64,000 bases of DNA. It comes from Bacteroidota bacterium (GTDB lineage: Bacteria; Bacteroidota; Bacteroidia; Bacteroidales; SZUA-534). The stretch lies in the NCBI GenBank assembly GCA_003250355.1, contig QKGS01000067.1, positions 62,001-126,000 on the forward strand, read 5' to 3'. Every line of letters starts with the position of its first letter. The first letter of the stretch is position 1. The translations under genes were made by a program, and so were the position numbers. The notes beneath the pieces were generated by a model that worked only from the letters and a program-made list of their open reading frames with translations, was not told the DNA's origin and ran no database searches. This document shows positions 35,800 to 45,015 of the stretch, in pieces.

Positions 35800-38295
35800 G
35801 TGATATATCCGGGTAATTTTGAGCAAAAAATAGATTTTTTAAAAGTAAGAGAACTGGTTAAGGAGTCGTGTTTGAGCGATTTGGGGCGTACTTTTGTCGA
35901 TGAAATGGAGTTTATTCAACAATATGAAGTTGCAAGAACCAGATTGCATGAAGTGGATGAATTTTTAAATATTCTTAGCAGCGACGAAGAATTTCCGGTA
36001 GAAAACTATTTTGACCTTCGCCCTGCAATATCGAAACTCAGAATTAATGGTACTTTTTTAGAAGTAAAAGAATTATTCTCGCTTCGTAAGTCGCTTCAAA
36101 CAGTAAAAAACATTTTAATTTTTTTTAAAGGAGACGATAAAGCCGGGAGATATCCGAATTTAAAGCAACTGTCAGATACCGTAACGTTGTATCCATATGT
36201 GTTTGATGGAATTGACAGGATACTTACAAGTCAGGGGAAAATAAAAGATAATGCATCGGCTGATTTAGCTAAGATACGTGCCGATTTATATAGTAAGCAA
36301 TCGACAGTTTCAAAACTTATACACCGAATAATTGCGCAAGCACAGAAAGATGGCTGGGTCGATGCCGATACCTCGCTGTCGATACGCGATGGACGTACGG
36401 TAATACCTGTGTCGGCAACAAATAAGAGGAAAATACCCGGAATAATTCACGATGAATCGGCGACAGGAAAAACCTGTTATGTTGAGCCTACTCCAGTAGT
36501 GGAGTTAAATAATGCTATTTCGGAACTTGAAGCTGAAGAACGTCGGGAAATAGTGCGTATTTTACGACAGTTTACCGATACCATACGCCCTTATGCCGAC
36601 GACTTGGAGGATAGTATTGTTTATTTAGGGATAACCGATTTTATTAGAGCAAAGGCACGTTTTGCAACCAGAATAAATGGACAACTGCCGAAATTTATAA
36701 ATGAATCGAAGGTTAGTTGGATAAATGCCCGACATCCGTTATTGTTTTTGTCGTTTCAGCAAGAGGGGCGAAAGGTGGTTCCTTTGAAAATGGAATTGCA
36801 TAGCGAGCAACGGATTTTACTTATATCAGGGCCAAATGCCGGAGGTAAGTCGGTTTGTTTGAAAACAGTGGGAATGTTGCAGTATATGTTACAATGTGGT
36901 TTGTTAATACCTGTTGAAGAAGGTAGTGAGGCCGGTTTTTTTAAAAATATTTTTATAGACATAGGCGATGAGCAAAGTATTGAAAATGACTTGAGTACGT
37001 ATAGTTCGCATTTGTTGAATATGAAGCATTTTACAAAAAATGGAGATGATAAAACACTGCTGCTTATAGATGAGTTTGGAACAGGTACAGAACCTATGCT
37101 TGGAGGGGCAATAGCAGAATCGGTATTGCAAAAGCTCAATAGTTTAAATGTATATGGGGTTATTACTACACACTATACAAATTTGAAACATTTTGCATCA
37201 CAAACCGAGGGTATTGTAAATGGAGCAATGCTTTACGATTCGCAAAAACTGGAACCGTTATTTCAGTTGGAAACAGGAAAGCCGGGGAGTAGTTTTGCAT
37301 TTGAAATAGCATATAAAATAGGTTTGCCGCAAGATGTTATTGATTTGGCAAAAGAGAAGGTAGGCGAGGAGCATTTTCACTTCGATAAGCACTTGCGTGA
37401 AATATCGCGCGATAAAAAGTATTGGGAGCGAAAGCGTGAGAATATACGAAAAATTGAAAAACGCCTTGAGGATATGATGGACAAGGAAAAACGAGAGCTT
37501 GACCATGTTCAGAGTATGCGAAAGGAGATAATATCAAAAGCAGAAGATGAGGCGAAACGCATATTAGATAATTCAAATAAGGTTATTGAAAATACTATTC
37601 GTAAAATTAAAGAAGCGCAAGCCGATAAGGAAAAAACCCGTGATGCACGAAAACAGGTTGATGAGCTGAAAGATAAAGTGTTGGAAAAGAACCTCGATAC
37701 AGAGGAAAAAATACTTAGAAAAATAGAGAAACTACGCGAACGAGAAACCAGAGTTAAGCAAGGCAATAAGGATGAAGTTACAGGTAATCGTGATAAGCCT
37801 GTTGTAGAGCCTGTGCGGGTTCAGGAGTTTACCATAGGTATGCCTGTTCGTATTCAAGGACAGTCTTCGGTTGGTGAAATTATGGAAATATCGGGCAAGT
37901 CGGTTGTAGTTGCATTTGGCGATTTAATAATGACTACTAAGCTCAATAAGCTGGAGGCTTTGAGCACAGGCGAGAAGAAGAACCTTATGAAGCGTAAGAA
38001 GTCACTGCCGGTTACCGGTAAGGCTTACGATATGAATCAGCGGCGTATGAGCTTTAAACCCGGTCTCGATGTTAGGGGTAAGCGTGTTGAAGAGGCATTG
38101 CAAATGGTTCAGGAGTTTGTTGATGAGGCAATTATGCTAGGTGTATTTGAACTGAAAATATTACACGGAACAGGAACAGGTGCATTGCGTCAGTTTATTC
38201 GCGAATATCTTAATACTGTTGATATGGTTCAGAGCGTAAAAGATGAACATATTGAATTTGGCGGAGCCGGTATTTCTGTGGTTACGTTGGGTTGA
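35800..38295 (+). CDS. mutS2: Endonuclease MutS2
   Basis: MutS2 is an ATPase that acts on branched DNA and, in some bacteria, on collided ribosomes. The GTG at 35800 gives MIYPGNFEQKIDFLKVREL, the usual N-terminus; the frame is open 8 codons further upstream. Walker A ISGPNAGGKSVCLK and DEFGTGTEPMLGGAI mark the ATPase, followed by a long Lys/Glu-rich coiled coil (about 515-680). The C-terminal Smr nuclease domain is complete, with LDVRGKRVEEALQMV and ILHGTGTGALRQFI. The length of 831 residues is full. It is not followed by a related gene. Confidence 0.96.
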   Translation: MIYPGNFEQKIDFLKVRELVKESCLSDLGRTFVDEMEFIQQYEVARTRLHEVDEFLNILSSDEEFPVENYFDLRPAISKLRINGTFLEVKELFSLRKSLQTVKNILIFFKGDDKAGRYPNLKQLSDTVTLYPYVFDGIDRILTSQGKIKDNASADLAKIRADLYSKQSTVSKLIHRIIAQAQKDGWVDADTSLSIRDGRTVIPVSATNKRKIPGIIHDESATGKTCYVEPTPVVELNNAISELEAEERREIVRILRQFTDTIRPYADDLEDSIVYLGITDFIRAKARFATRINGQLPKFINESKVSWINARHPLLFLSFQQEGRKVVPLKMELHSEQRILLISGPNAGGKSVCLKTVGMLQYMLQCGLLIPVEEGSEAGFFKNIFIDIGDEQSIENDLSTYSSHLLNMKHFTKNGDDKTLLLIDEFGTGTEPMLGGAIAESVLQKLNSLNVYGVITTHYTNLKHFASQTEGIVNGAMLYDSQKLEPLFQLETGKPGSSFAFEIAYKIGLPQDVIDLAKEKVGEEHFHFDKHLREISRDKKYWERKRENIRKIEKRLEDMMDKEKRELDHVQSMRKEIISKAEDEAKRILDNSNKVIENTIRKIKEAQADKEKTRDARKQVDELKDKVLEKNLDTEEKILRKIEKLRERETRVKQGNKDEVTGNRDKPVVEPVRVQEFTIGMPVRIQGQSSVGEIMEISGKSVVVAFGDLIMTTKLNKLEALSTGEKKNLMKRKKSLPVTGKAYDMNQRRMSFKPGLDVRGKRVEEALQMVQEFVDEAIMLGVFELKILHGTGTGALRQFIREYLNTVDMVQSVKDEHIEFGGAGISVVTLG

Positions 38296-38421
38296 TATTA
38301 AAGCCGCAGCGGAATGCCGAGTTAACTCAGCGACTTGCAATGATATTTGGAGCTGGAATGGTAGTTGTTATTATGTATAATAGTTAGTATTTAAATAAGC
38401 AAAAGCAGTATATTATAAAAA

Positions 38422-38453
38422 AAGGGAGTTCAAAAAAAGTATTGAACATCCCT
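38422..38453 (+). terminator. Possible weak terminator after mutS2
   Basis: GGGAGTTCAA (38424-38433) and TTGAACATCCC (38442-38452) form a stem with one bulged base. No strong T run follows, so termination is uncertain. The rest of 38296-38518 shows no coding signal. Confidence 0.35.
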
Positions 38454-38518
38454 AAATTCAATCATGGGGTAATAATACTAAAGGGATTCAAAATCGCTTA
38501 TGTTTTTTTGTTTAGTTT

Positions 38519-39049
38519 TTATAGAGCTGATGTTATTTGAGTATTTACAGAGCCTGAAACCTCTTGAAAAAGAGGTGCATCCTCCTCTCCTGTGTAATAA
38601 TAATAGCCATAGAAGTTGGCTACAATAGTATTGTGCTCAAGATAACGAATAAAGAAAGTGAAGTCATGTATTTTGTACTCAATGTTGTTTACTGTTAACT
38701 CTACTTGTATACCCCCATATTCGCTATTGTATTCTTCGAATAAATTTCCTTTTCCTGGGTATGCAATAGTAATATAAGATGAGGTTGAGTGTTCAATATA
38801 AATTAATGTAATGTTTTCTGTTGCGAAATATTGAGCAATATCAACATTAGATGCATTGTATATAGTGTCGAAAAACGAAAATGTAGCACCGGCGGGATAT
38901 ATTGAAAGAATATCATAAGTGTCTTGCGGTTCATCTTCTTTCTCAGTCAAATCCTTAATTTCATCTTGAACATCGTCGCGAATGTCTTCGAGTAAATCGC
39001 AGCTTATGAGTGCAGAGCAGCATAGTAAAGTGAATAATATTTGTTTCAT
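38519..39049 (-). CDS. Lipoprotein of unknown function
   Basis: The 176-residue product starts with a lipoprotein signal (FTLLCCSALISC, lipid Cys at about residue 17), followed by a charged linker with DDVQDEIKDLTEKEDEP. The rest looks like a beta-rich domain. I recognise no family. It is divergent from a membrane-bound AraC regulator. The region between them holds a TACATTTG element (minus strand, 39079-39072) and two operator-like repeats, so it is the natural candidate target of that regulator. Confidence 0.7.
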   Translation of the reverse strand: MKQILFTLLCCSALISCDLLEDIRDDVQDEIKDLTEKEDEPQDTYDILSIYPAGATFSFFDTIYNASNVDIAQYFATENITLIYIEHSTSSYITIAYPGKGNLFEEYNSEYGGIQVELTVNNIEYKIHDFTFFIRYLEHNTIVANFYGYYYYTGEEDAPLFQEVSGSVNTQITSAL

Positions 39050-39071
39050 TTAAGTATGTTTTTATTACTGC

Positions 39072-39079
39072 CAAATGTA
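39072..39079 (-). promoter_or_regulatory. Putative -7 element of the lipoprotein gene
   Basis: On the minus strand TACATTTG lies 22 bp before the ATG at 39049. The best upstream TTTG (39108-39105) is 25 nt away and lies inside the first operator-like repeat. Confidence 0.45.
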
Positions 39080-39100
39080 TAATGTGTAAGTAAGAATTGA

Positions 39101-39137
39101 ACGACAAATCGTAAATAACTTACGACAAATCGTAAAT
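39101..39137. repeat. Tandem 16-bp direct repeat, candidate regulator-binding sites
   Basis: ACGACAAATCGTAAAT occurs exactly at 39101-39116 and 39122-39137, 21 bp apart, two helical turns. Each copy contains the small palindrome ACGA-CAAA-TCGT, and in the second copy it extends to TTACGA-CAAA-TCGTAA. The pair lies between the divergent lipoprotein and AraC genes. Confidence 0.8.
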
Positions 39138-39184
39138 TGATGTTTTCTTAACTTATTCATGATAAAAAACAATATTCATAAGTG

Positions 39185-39213
39185 TTTGATATAAATTCAT
39201 TTAGTTAGTTTTG
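39185..39213 (+). promoter_or_regulatory. Promoter of the membrane AraC regulator
   Basis: TTTG (39185-39188) and TAGTTTTG (39206-39213) are 17 nt apart, a good match to the consensus. The predicted start is near 39220 and the ATG is at 39233. Confidence 0.6.
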
Positions 39214-39232
39214 TACAATTAACTGTTGGTTT

Positions 39233-40372
39233 ATGAATAAATTAATTGAATTATCGCTGCTTTTGCCGGTTTTTATACCATTTGTAATATCCGGGTTATT
39301 GTTTTTTAATTCAGAATACGGAAACAGGTCGAAGAGATTGCTCTCTATTTTTATGTTTAATATTGCATTGTTATTTGCCGGCTTATATATATTGTTTTTT
39401 AAATACTATAATTTATATGCCGCAATACTTTCGTTTCATGTTTTGCAATTGTTTCTTGTTTTTCCGGGAATATACATATATGTAAAAATGCTAATAGACA
39501 ATAATTATTCGTTTAAGTTTTACTATAAACATTTTTATCCCATTATTATAATAATTCCTACTGCTGTTGTTTTTTATTTTTTAATTGACTCAAATGAGCG
39601 GTATATGTTTGTTACCGAATTGCGTTACAGGGCAGAGTGGAGCAATTGGGCTATGGTATTTTTGTATTTTGTACGTATTATAAATATTGTGATTATAATA
39701 TTTCAGTTTGTTTTTTATTGGTTTATTACAAATAAACTTTTGCGTAAGTATACTGTCGAGATTAATAATATATTTTCCAATACCGAGGGGATTAGTTTAA
39801 ATGGTGTTAAGGTGTTGAATAACACTCTTTTTATAGGGTCGTTGTCGTGTATGGGGTTTTATGCATTTAACCCGATAAAAATATTTGAAAACGGACTGTT
39901 TTTGCTTATAGCATTGGGTATAATATCGGTTGCGATATTTTTGCTTGGAATAATTGGTTTGCGACAGAAAATGCTTCCGCAGGATATAATTGTAGAAGAG
40001 GAAATAGAACCGGTTGTTGAAGAAATTGATAATGATATTGATTTATATAAAAAGCTACTAAAATATTTCGACACCAATAAACCATATTTGAATGCTGAAT
40101 TACGAATTGAAAATCTTGTATTAGAACTTTCTACAAACAGGACACATTTGTCGAATGCAATAAATAAGTTTTCGGGTAAGAATTTTAATCAGTTTGTAAA
40201 CGATTATAGAATTGGTGAATCGAAAATAATGATTGCAAATAAAAATAGAAAAGTTTCGAGTGAAGAGATAGGTATGGCAGTTGGCTTTGGTTCGGTGCGC
40301 ACATTTGAGCGTAATTTTAAAAATATAGAAGGGGTGAGTGTAGGAGAGTATGTAAAGTCGGTTTCTTTGTAA
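39233..40372 (+). CDS. AraC-family regulator with N-terminal membrane sensor
   Basis: The first 245 residues contain about seven membrane helices and the last 110 form an AraC-type double helix-turn-helix. The HTH parts are LVLELSTNRTHLSNAINKFSGKNFNQFVNDYRI and, for the second helix pair, EEIGMAVGFGSVRTFERNFK with GVSVGEYVK. Regulators of this build stay in the inner membrane and sense a signal with the helical part. No ligand can be named. The divergent lipoprotein and the repeats at 39101-39137 suggest local control. Confidence 0.88.
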   Translation: MNKLIELSLLLPVFIPFVISGLLFFNSEYGNRSKRLLSIFMFNIALLFAGLYILFFKYYNLYAAILSFHVLQLFLVFPGIYIYVKMLIDNNYSFKFYYKHFYPIIIIIPTAVVFYFLIDSNERYMFVTELRYRAEWSNWAMVFLYFVRIINIVIIIFQFVFYWFITNKLLRKYTVEINNIFSNTEGISLNGVKVLNNTLFIGSLSCMGFYAFNPIKIFENGLFLLIALGIISVAIFLLGIIGLRQKMLPQDIIVEEEIEPVVEEIDNDIDLYKKLLKYFDTNKPYLNAELRIENLVLELSTNRTHLSNAINKFSGKNFNQFVNDYRIGESKIMIANKNRKVSSEEIGMAVGFGSVRTFERNFKNIEGVSVGEYVKSVSL

Positions 40373-40461
40373 TAAAATGAAAGGCTTTTATTTATATTAA
40401 TATGTTTCTGTAAGTTTATGTTTAATAAAATTGCTTAGTAATCATAGTTTTAAAATTATGG

Positions 40462-41655
40462 TCAATATAAAAAACCAAACATCCAAAGAGGGATAGTATT
40501 GTTAACTCCTATTTCTATTCCATCTTTTACAACAAATGACTTTTCTATACCTTTTATTTGAGTTCCGTTTTTTGAATAACCGCCTATTTCAAATGTGTAT
40601 TCTTTATTAATGACAAAATCTGATTCTTTGCTCGCATTTATTGTGTTATTTTGTTTTAACTGATTGTAAAAGAATGTTTCACGCAAATTGCCTATATCTG
40701 GTTTATTGCTAGCAAGGTTATGTATCAGATTAGTATCATTCAAATATATTTTTTCCGGTTTATTAAGGCTGTTTATTTCCTTGTTTTGAACATAAAGCAT
40801 TGATATTATGTTGGCATCGTTAAGGTATTTTAAGTAGTTTTTCATAGTGTTTATGCTTATTCCTGTTCTACTGCTTAATGCATTCATATTGGGCTTAAAT
40901 GGGACGGAATTGCTTATTATGTGCAGTAGTTTTTTTAGATATGCTATATTTGATATTTGTATTTCCTCAAATTGAGGAATGTCAACTTCAAGAACTGTAA
41001 GCAAAACTTCAGATAGTTTTAAATGGAACGAGTTCTTGTTTTCTTTAAAAAATGGATAATAACCATAATTCAAGTAACTATCGAAAAATTCTAAAGGTTT
41101 TATCTTATTTATAATTTCAGAGCTTATTTCTATGTGGTTGTTTATCAATGTCTCAATATTGTATTTAGGTAATACTATATTTTGGTCAAATTGCAAGAAT
41201 TCGCGATATGATAAGCCGGGCATTTCATACATTACAACACGTCGGCTAAGATCTGATTTTCCTTTTCGAAGTTCTAGCAGAGATGAACCTGTAAATATTA
41301 CTTTTAGCTCGGGCATATCGTCAAATATATTCTTTAGTTCCAATGACCAGTTTTTGTAACGGTGTATTTCGTCAACAACCAGTAATTGTCCACCTTTTTT
41401 ATAAAATGTATCAGCAAATATGTATAATGAAATATCGGAAAAATAAATACTGTCTAAACTTACATACAATACTTTATTGTCGGGCTTGTAATTCAACTTG
41501 ATATATTGTAATAATAAAGTTGTTTTTCCAACACCTCTGTTTCCTTTAATACCTATAAACCGGTTACTCCAATCAACTTGATTAATAAAGTCTCTGATAA
41601 GTTTTGTTTGTATGCCGGCATATTTTTCGTAAAACTTTTGTTGAATAGATTCCAT
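40462..41655 (-). CDS. AAA ATPase of the DUF4143-type family
   Basis: The 397-residue protein has Walker A GIKGNRGVGKTTLLLQY near residue 40, Walker B LLVVDEIHRYKNW near 95 and the sensor region VIFTGSSLLEL. Then comes R-R-V-V-M-Y-E-M-P-G-L-S-Y-R-E-F-L, which is typical of archaeal-type ATPases with DUF4143. A winged-helix part (SSRTGISINTMKNYLKYLNDANII) and a nuclease-like C-terminal segment (KESDFVINKEYTFEIG) follow. The family is common and scattered across genomes and has no settled function. No antitoxin-like or mobile partner is beside it. Confidence 0.85.
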   Translation of the reverse strand: MESIQQKFYEKYAGIQTKLIRDFINQVDWSNRFIGIKGNRGVGKTTLLLQYIKLNYKPDNKVLYVSLDSIYFSDISLYIFADTFYKKGGQLLVVDEIHRYKNWSLELKNIFDDMPELKVIFTGSSLLELRKGKSDLSRRVVMYEMPGLSYREFLQFDQNIVLPKYNIETLINNHIEISSEIINKIKPLEFFDSYLNYGYYPFFKENKNSFHLKLSEVLLTVLEVDIPQFEEIQISNIAYLKKLLHIISNSVPFKPNMNALSSRTGISINTMKNYLKYLNDANIISMLYVQNKEINSLNKPEKIYLNDTNLIHNLASNKPDIGNLRETFFYNQLKQNNTINASKESDFVINKEYTFEIGGYSKNGTQIKGIEKSFVVKDGIEIGVNNTIPLWMFGFLY

Positions 41656-41702
41656 AAATCAATATTATTATCAGCGTAAATATAATAAAATACCATAAAA
41701 AC

Positions 41703-41806
41703 ATCAATGCATTGATATTTTATTATGTAAATATATCTGTGTATTGATTTTTTAGCAAAATACTGCTCTGTTAAAAGCACAGTTCTAGGTCAATTGATTT
41801 TTTAGC
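41703..41806. repeat. Palindrome and 14-bp direct repeats upstream of the AAA ATPase gene
   Basis: ATCAATGCATTGAT (41703-41716) is a perfect 14-bp palindrome. ATTGATTTTTTAGC occurs at 41743-41756 and again at 41793-41806, exactly 50 bp apart. The core ATTGAT is shared by all three. The region is non-coding and lies between the ATPase and histidine kinase genes. Confidence 0.6.
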
Positions 41807-41838
41807 GATTTTAAGGTGTTATTTGGGGTTAATGTTTT

Positions 41839-43185
41839 TTATATCGGCAGCGTTATGTTTACGCTAGTTCCCATACCTTCTTTTGAGTCAATTGTTATTT
41901 CACCTTTATGCTCTTTTATAATATTGTACGATATTGATAAGCCTAAACCGGTTCCTTCGCCCGGTGCTTTGGTTGTAAAAAACGGGTCGGTTACTTTCTT
42001 TAGGTTTTCTTTTTTTATGCCTGAACCTGAATCCTTTATTGATATATAAATGTTGTTTTCTTTTCGGAATGTTAATATGCTAATAGAACCTTTTTCTGAA
42101 ATAGACTGAGCCGCATTGCTGATAATGTTTAAAAAAACCTGATGTAGCTTTCCCGAATTTCCTTTTATTATAAGTGTTTCTGTACTGAATTCTTTAGTTA
42201 TGGTTGTGTTTTCTTTCAATAGACTATTGAGCATAGTAAGGCAGCTTTCTATAATTGGATGAATATCACATATTTCATCATAGGCAGAGTTGTCTCTGCT
42301 AAATTGGTTAAGGCTTTTTACAATACCTGCTGCTCTATCAATTCCTGTTTTTATTATTGACAAAAGAGTTTGTGTTTCTTTATTGTTAAGGTTCTTGTCG
42401 TTAAGGTAATCTTCTATTCCATTGTAGCCACCCATTATATAGTTTAGTGGGTTGTTTATTTCATGAGCTACACCGGCAGTAAGTATGCCAAGCGAAGCCA
42501 TTTTCTCAGATTGTATTAGGTTAGCCTGAGTATTTTGTAATTTTTTTAGAGTTTCGGTTAATTCCTTTTCGTATCTAAAATTGAGTATTCTTAAATAATA
42601 TATTGATGAGTGAATAAATGTAAATATTGTAACTGCCGTAACCTTGTAAAATATACTAAACTCTTCAACAATTATTGCAGCTTTATATTTTACCGGCGAA
42701 AAATGAGTGAGAATATTATCTGACAATGATATTATTGTTAGATAATATAAAATAGATATGACATATAGTGTTTTATCTTTATGTGGGTGAAGAATTAGTT
42801 GCATTACAACCGATAGGGCAATAGCAATATAAGGGTAATAGAAATAGCTCTCTTCCTCAACAAAACCAACAATAGGTGAAAGTATAAAGAAAATGAAAGC
42901 AGGTATAAATATTAGCGAAATTTTTAGAAGTATAAAAAGTCTTTTATATGAAAGGTATAAGTTTAATATGCAGATACCAATTATTATAAGTAATCGTTGC
43001 GAGGCAAAAGTCATTTCAGTATCGTTAACTATACGAAGTACTTTTAGAAATATGCTTAACACAGAAATAATTATTAGCATAGCAATGTTTATTTGGTTTG
43101 ACAGAATAATGTTTTTCCTCTTGCTCGAAGAAAATTCGTTATTCAAACCAATATGCGATATGTTATGCCATAATTTATTCAACAT
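41839..43185 (-). CDS. Membrane sensor histidine kinase
   Basis: About six membrane helices cover residues 25-200 and have no large extracellular loop, so the sensor senses within or near the membrane. The HisKA motif is SLGILTAGVAHEINNPLNY with the phospho-His in AHEINNP. The ATPase domain has N-box IISNAAQSI, G1 IKDSGSGI, F-box DPFFTTKAPGEGTGLGLSI. The length is 448 residues. No response regulator is adjacent. The gene ends a minus-strand pair that starts with rlpA 6 bp upstream. Confidence 0.9.
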   Translation of the reverse strand: MLNKLWHNISHIGLNNEFSSSKRKNIILSNQINIAMLIIISVLSIFLKVLRIVNDTEMTFASQRLLIIIGICILNLYLSYKRLFILLKISLIFIPAFIFFILSPIVGFVEEESYFYYPYIAIALSVVMQLILHPHKDKTLYVISILYYLTIISLSDNILTHFSPVKYKAAIIVEEFSIFYKVTAVTIFTFIHSSIYYLRILNFRYEKELTETLKKLQNTQANLIQSEKMASLGILTAGVAHEINNPLNYIMGGYNGIEDYLNDKNLNNKETQTLLSIIKTGIDRAAGIVKSLNQFSRDNSAYDEICDIHPIIESCLTMLNSLLKENTTITKEFSTETLIIKGNSGKLHQVFLNIISNAAQSISEKGSISILTFRKENNIYISIKDSGSGIKKENLKKVTDPFFTTKAPGEGTGLGLSISYNIIKEHKGEITIDSKEGMGTSVNITLPI

Positions 43186-43191
43186 TATTTT

Positions 43192-43938
43192 TTATTTTAT
43201 TGCAACAACAAAGCAGCCATTAAATTTTGAGGCTATTTTTTCCTTGTGTTTTTGAGCATCGTCTTTGTCGTTAAATGGGCCGATAATAATTCGGTATACT
43301 TGATTTCCATTGCTTTCGCCAACTTGTACTATAACCTTTTTATCGGTTTTTTGTTTTATCTCATAGCAGCGTTGCATTAGGTTGGCAGCTTCCTGAAAAC
43401 TTGCAACCTGAATACCGAAACCCTTATTGTTTAATATCTCTGTATCAATAGTGTAATAGATATTATCGCTGTTTGATTGTTCTGAGTTATTTTCTTTATT
43501 AACAGAAGTCTCTAACGATTGTTTAGTTTGGTGTTTTGGTTTGTCCGATGAGGTTGTCTCAAACGAAGAACTGCTTCCAATACTTATAACTTCAATTTTC
43601 ACCTTGCAAGTTCCAGAATTTGAAAAATTAAGCTTTGTGGCAGCAGCTTTGGAAAGGTCTATAATTCTGTCGTCAACAAATGGACCGCGGTCATTTACAG
43701 TAACTATTACTGACTCATTATTGTCGGTTCGGGTTACTTTTACTGTTGTGCCAAATGGTAATGTCCGGTGTGCAGCAGTCATTTTATTTTGGTCAAAAAT
43801 ATCGCCACTGGCAGTTATTCGTCCGTCAAATTTATCGGCATAAAATGAAGCCAAACCTATTTCTGTAATTTGTGAAAAAGCTGATTGGAATACAACTAAT
43901 TGGAATACTGCTAATGTAATAATTCTTATAGCTTTCAT
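43192..43938 (-). CDS. rlpA: RlpA-like protein with double-psi beta-barrel and SPOR domain
   Basis: The 248-residue product has a signal peptide (about 1-22). The RlpA double-psi barrel (about 26-115) shows GLASFYADKFDGRITASGD, AAHRTLPFGTTVKVT, VNDRGPFVDDRIIDLS and AATKL. A linker and a SPOR domain follow (FGIQVASFQEAANLMQRC and YRIIGPFNDKDDAQKH type, about 168-247). In Pseudomonas RlpA is a lytic transglycosylase for denuded glycans at the septum. The active-site residues appear present. There is no lipobox, so it is soluble in the periplasm. Confidence 0.92.
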   Translation of the reverse strand: MKAIRIITLAVFQLVVFQSAFSQITEIGLASFYADKFDGRITASGDIFDQNKMTAAHRTLPFGTTVKVTRTDNNESVIVTVNDRGPFVDDRIIDLSKAAATKLNFSNSGTCKVKIEVISIGSSSSFETTSSDKPKHQTKQSLETSVNKENNSEQSNSDNIYYTIDTEILNNKGFGIQVASFQEAANLMQRCYEIKQKTDKKVIVQVGESNGNQVYRIIIGPFNDKDDAQKHKEKIASKFNGCFVVAIK

Positions 43939-44109
43939 TCTTTTTGTTTTTAATATCTTAATTATTATTTAAGTTAAATAGTTCGCGGGTTTAGTTCATA
44001 TTATTCAAATATCTAACGTTATTTGTGCATATTAACAATTCTGTTCTCTCAAGTTACTTATTTTAAAAGCTATGGCGAAGAATGGTTAACCTATAACCAG
44101 CAACCGGAA

Positions 44110-44955
44110 CTATAACGCCTTCAAACTCATATCTAAACTCATAATCTGATGTGTTAATGCGCCTACCGATATGTAGTCGACACCACACTCGGCATAGCTT
44201 CTTAATGTAGCTTTTGTAATACCTCCCGACGATTCGGTTTCGTATTTCCCGGCTATTAAGTCAACAGCTTTTTTTGTCTCTTCAATTGAAAAATTATCAA
44301 TCATAATCCGTTTTATGCCGCCGGTTTTCATTATCTCTTCAATCTCTTGAAAGTTATGAGCTTCTACAACTATTTCAAGGTTTATGTTTTTTTCTTTCAA
44401 ATACTTATGAACTCTTTTAATAGCTTGTTTTGCACCGCCGGCAAAGTCTTTATGGTTGTCTTTTATCATTATCATATCGTAAAGTCCGAAACGGTGATTT
44501 TCACCTCCACCAATTTTTACCGCCATTTTCTCAAATATACGCATACCGGGAGTAGTTTTGCGGGTATCAAGAATCTTTGTTTTTAGCCCTTCTACAAGTT
44601 TTACATATTCAGCCGTTTGGGTAGCTATTCCACTCATTCGCTGCATGAAATTGAGCGAAAGCCTTTCTGTTTGAAGTATCGACACCTCTTTGCCCGATAT
44701 TTCATATATAACATCGCCTGGTTTTATACGTGAACCATCTTTAATCAAAACATCTAGTTCTAATTCGGTATCGAATTGACTAAATACTTGTCGAGCTATT
44801 TCTACACCGGCAAGTATCCCCTCTTGTTTTGCAATAAGTCTCGCTTTTCCTTTTGTTTCACCGGGGATACAACTGAGTGAAGTATGATCGCCCGAACCAA
44901 TATCTTCATTTAGCGCATTTGCAATAAAATTGCTTATATAATCTTTATCTATCAT
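44110..44955 (-). CDS. nadC: Nicotinate-nucleotide diphosphorylase (carboxylating)
   Basis: NadC converts quinolinate and PRPP into nicotinate mononucleotide in NAD synthesis. The ATG at 44955 (MIDKDYISNFIANALNEDIGSGDHTS) is chosen because a promoter element lies just upstream; the frame is open 14 codons further. Signature parts are ISGKEVSILQTERLSLNFMQRMSGIAT, LDTRKTTPGMRIFEKMAV, KIGGGENHRFGLYD and the final CGVDYISVGALTHQ. The length of 281 residues is normal. It is divergent from rlmH with 60 bp between them. nadA and nadB are not in the window. Confidence 0.96.
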   Translation of the reverse strand: MIDKDYISNFIANALNEDIGSGDHTSLSCIPGETKGKARLIAKQEGILAGVEIARQVFSQFDTELELDVLIKDGSRIKPGDVIYEISGKEVSILQTERLSLNFMQRMSGIATQTAEYVKLVEGLKTKILDTRKTTPGMRIFEKMAVKIGGGENHRFGLYDMIMIKDNHKDFAGGAKQAIKRVHKYLKEKNINLEIVVEAHNFQEIEEIMKTGGIKRIMIDNFSIEETKKAVDLIAGKYETESSGGITKATLRSYAECGVDYISVGALTHQIMSLDMSLKAL

Positions 44956-44975
44956 TGTTATATTTAGATTTGAAT

Positions 44976-44983
44976 CAAAAGTA
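44976..44983 (-). promoter_or_regulatory. Putative -7 element of nadC
   Basis: On the minus strand TACTTTTG predicts a start near 44969, just before the ATG at 44955 and downstream of the longer alternative start. Confidence 0.45.
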
Positions 44984-45015
44984 AGTAGTTTTACCAATTA
45001 ATAAAAAATATCTAA

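Noticed and set aside
40462-41655. A defence system or toxin-antitoxin pair built around the AAA ATPase.
   Set aside because: No second small gene, nuclease gene or integrase is adjacent; neighbours are a regulator and a histidine kinase.
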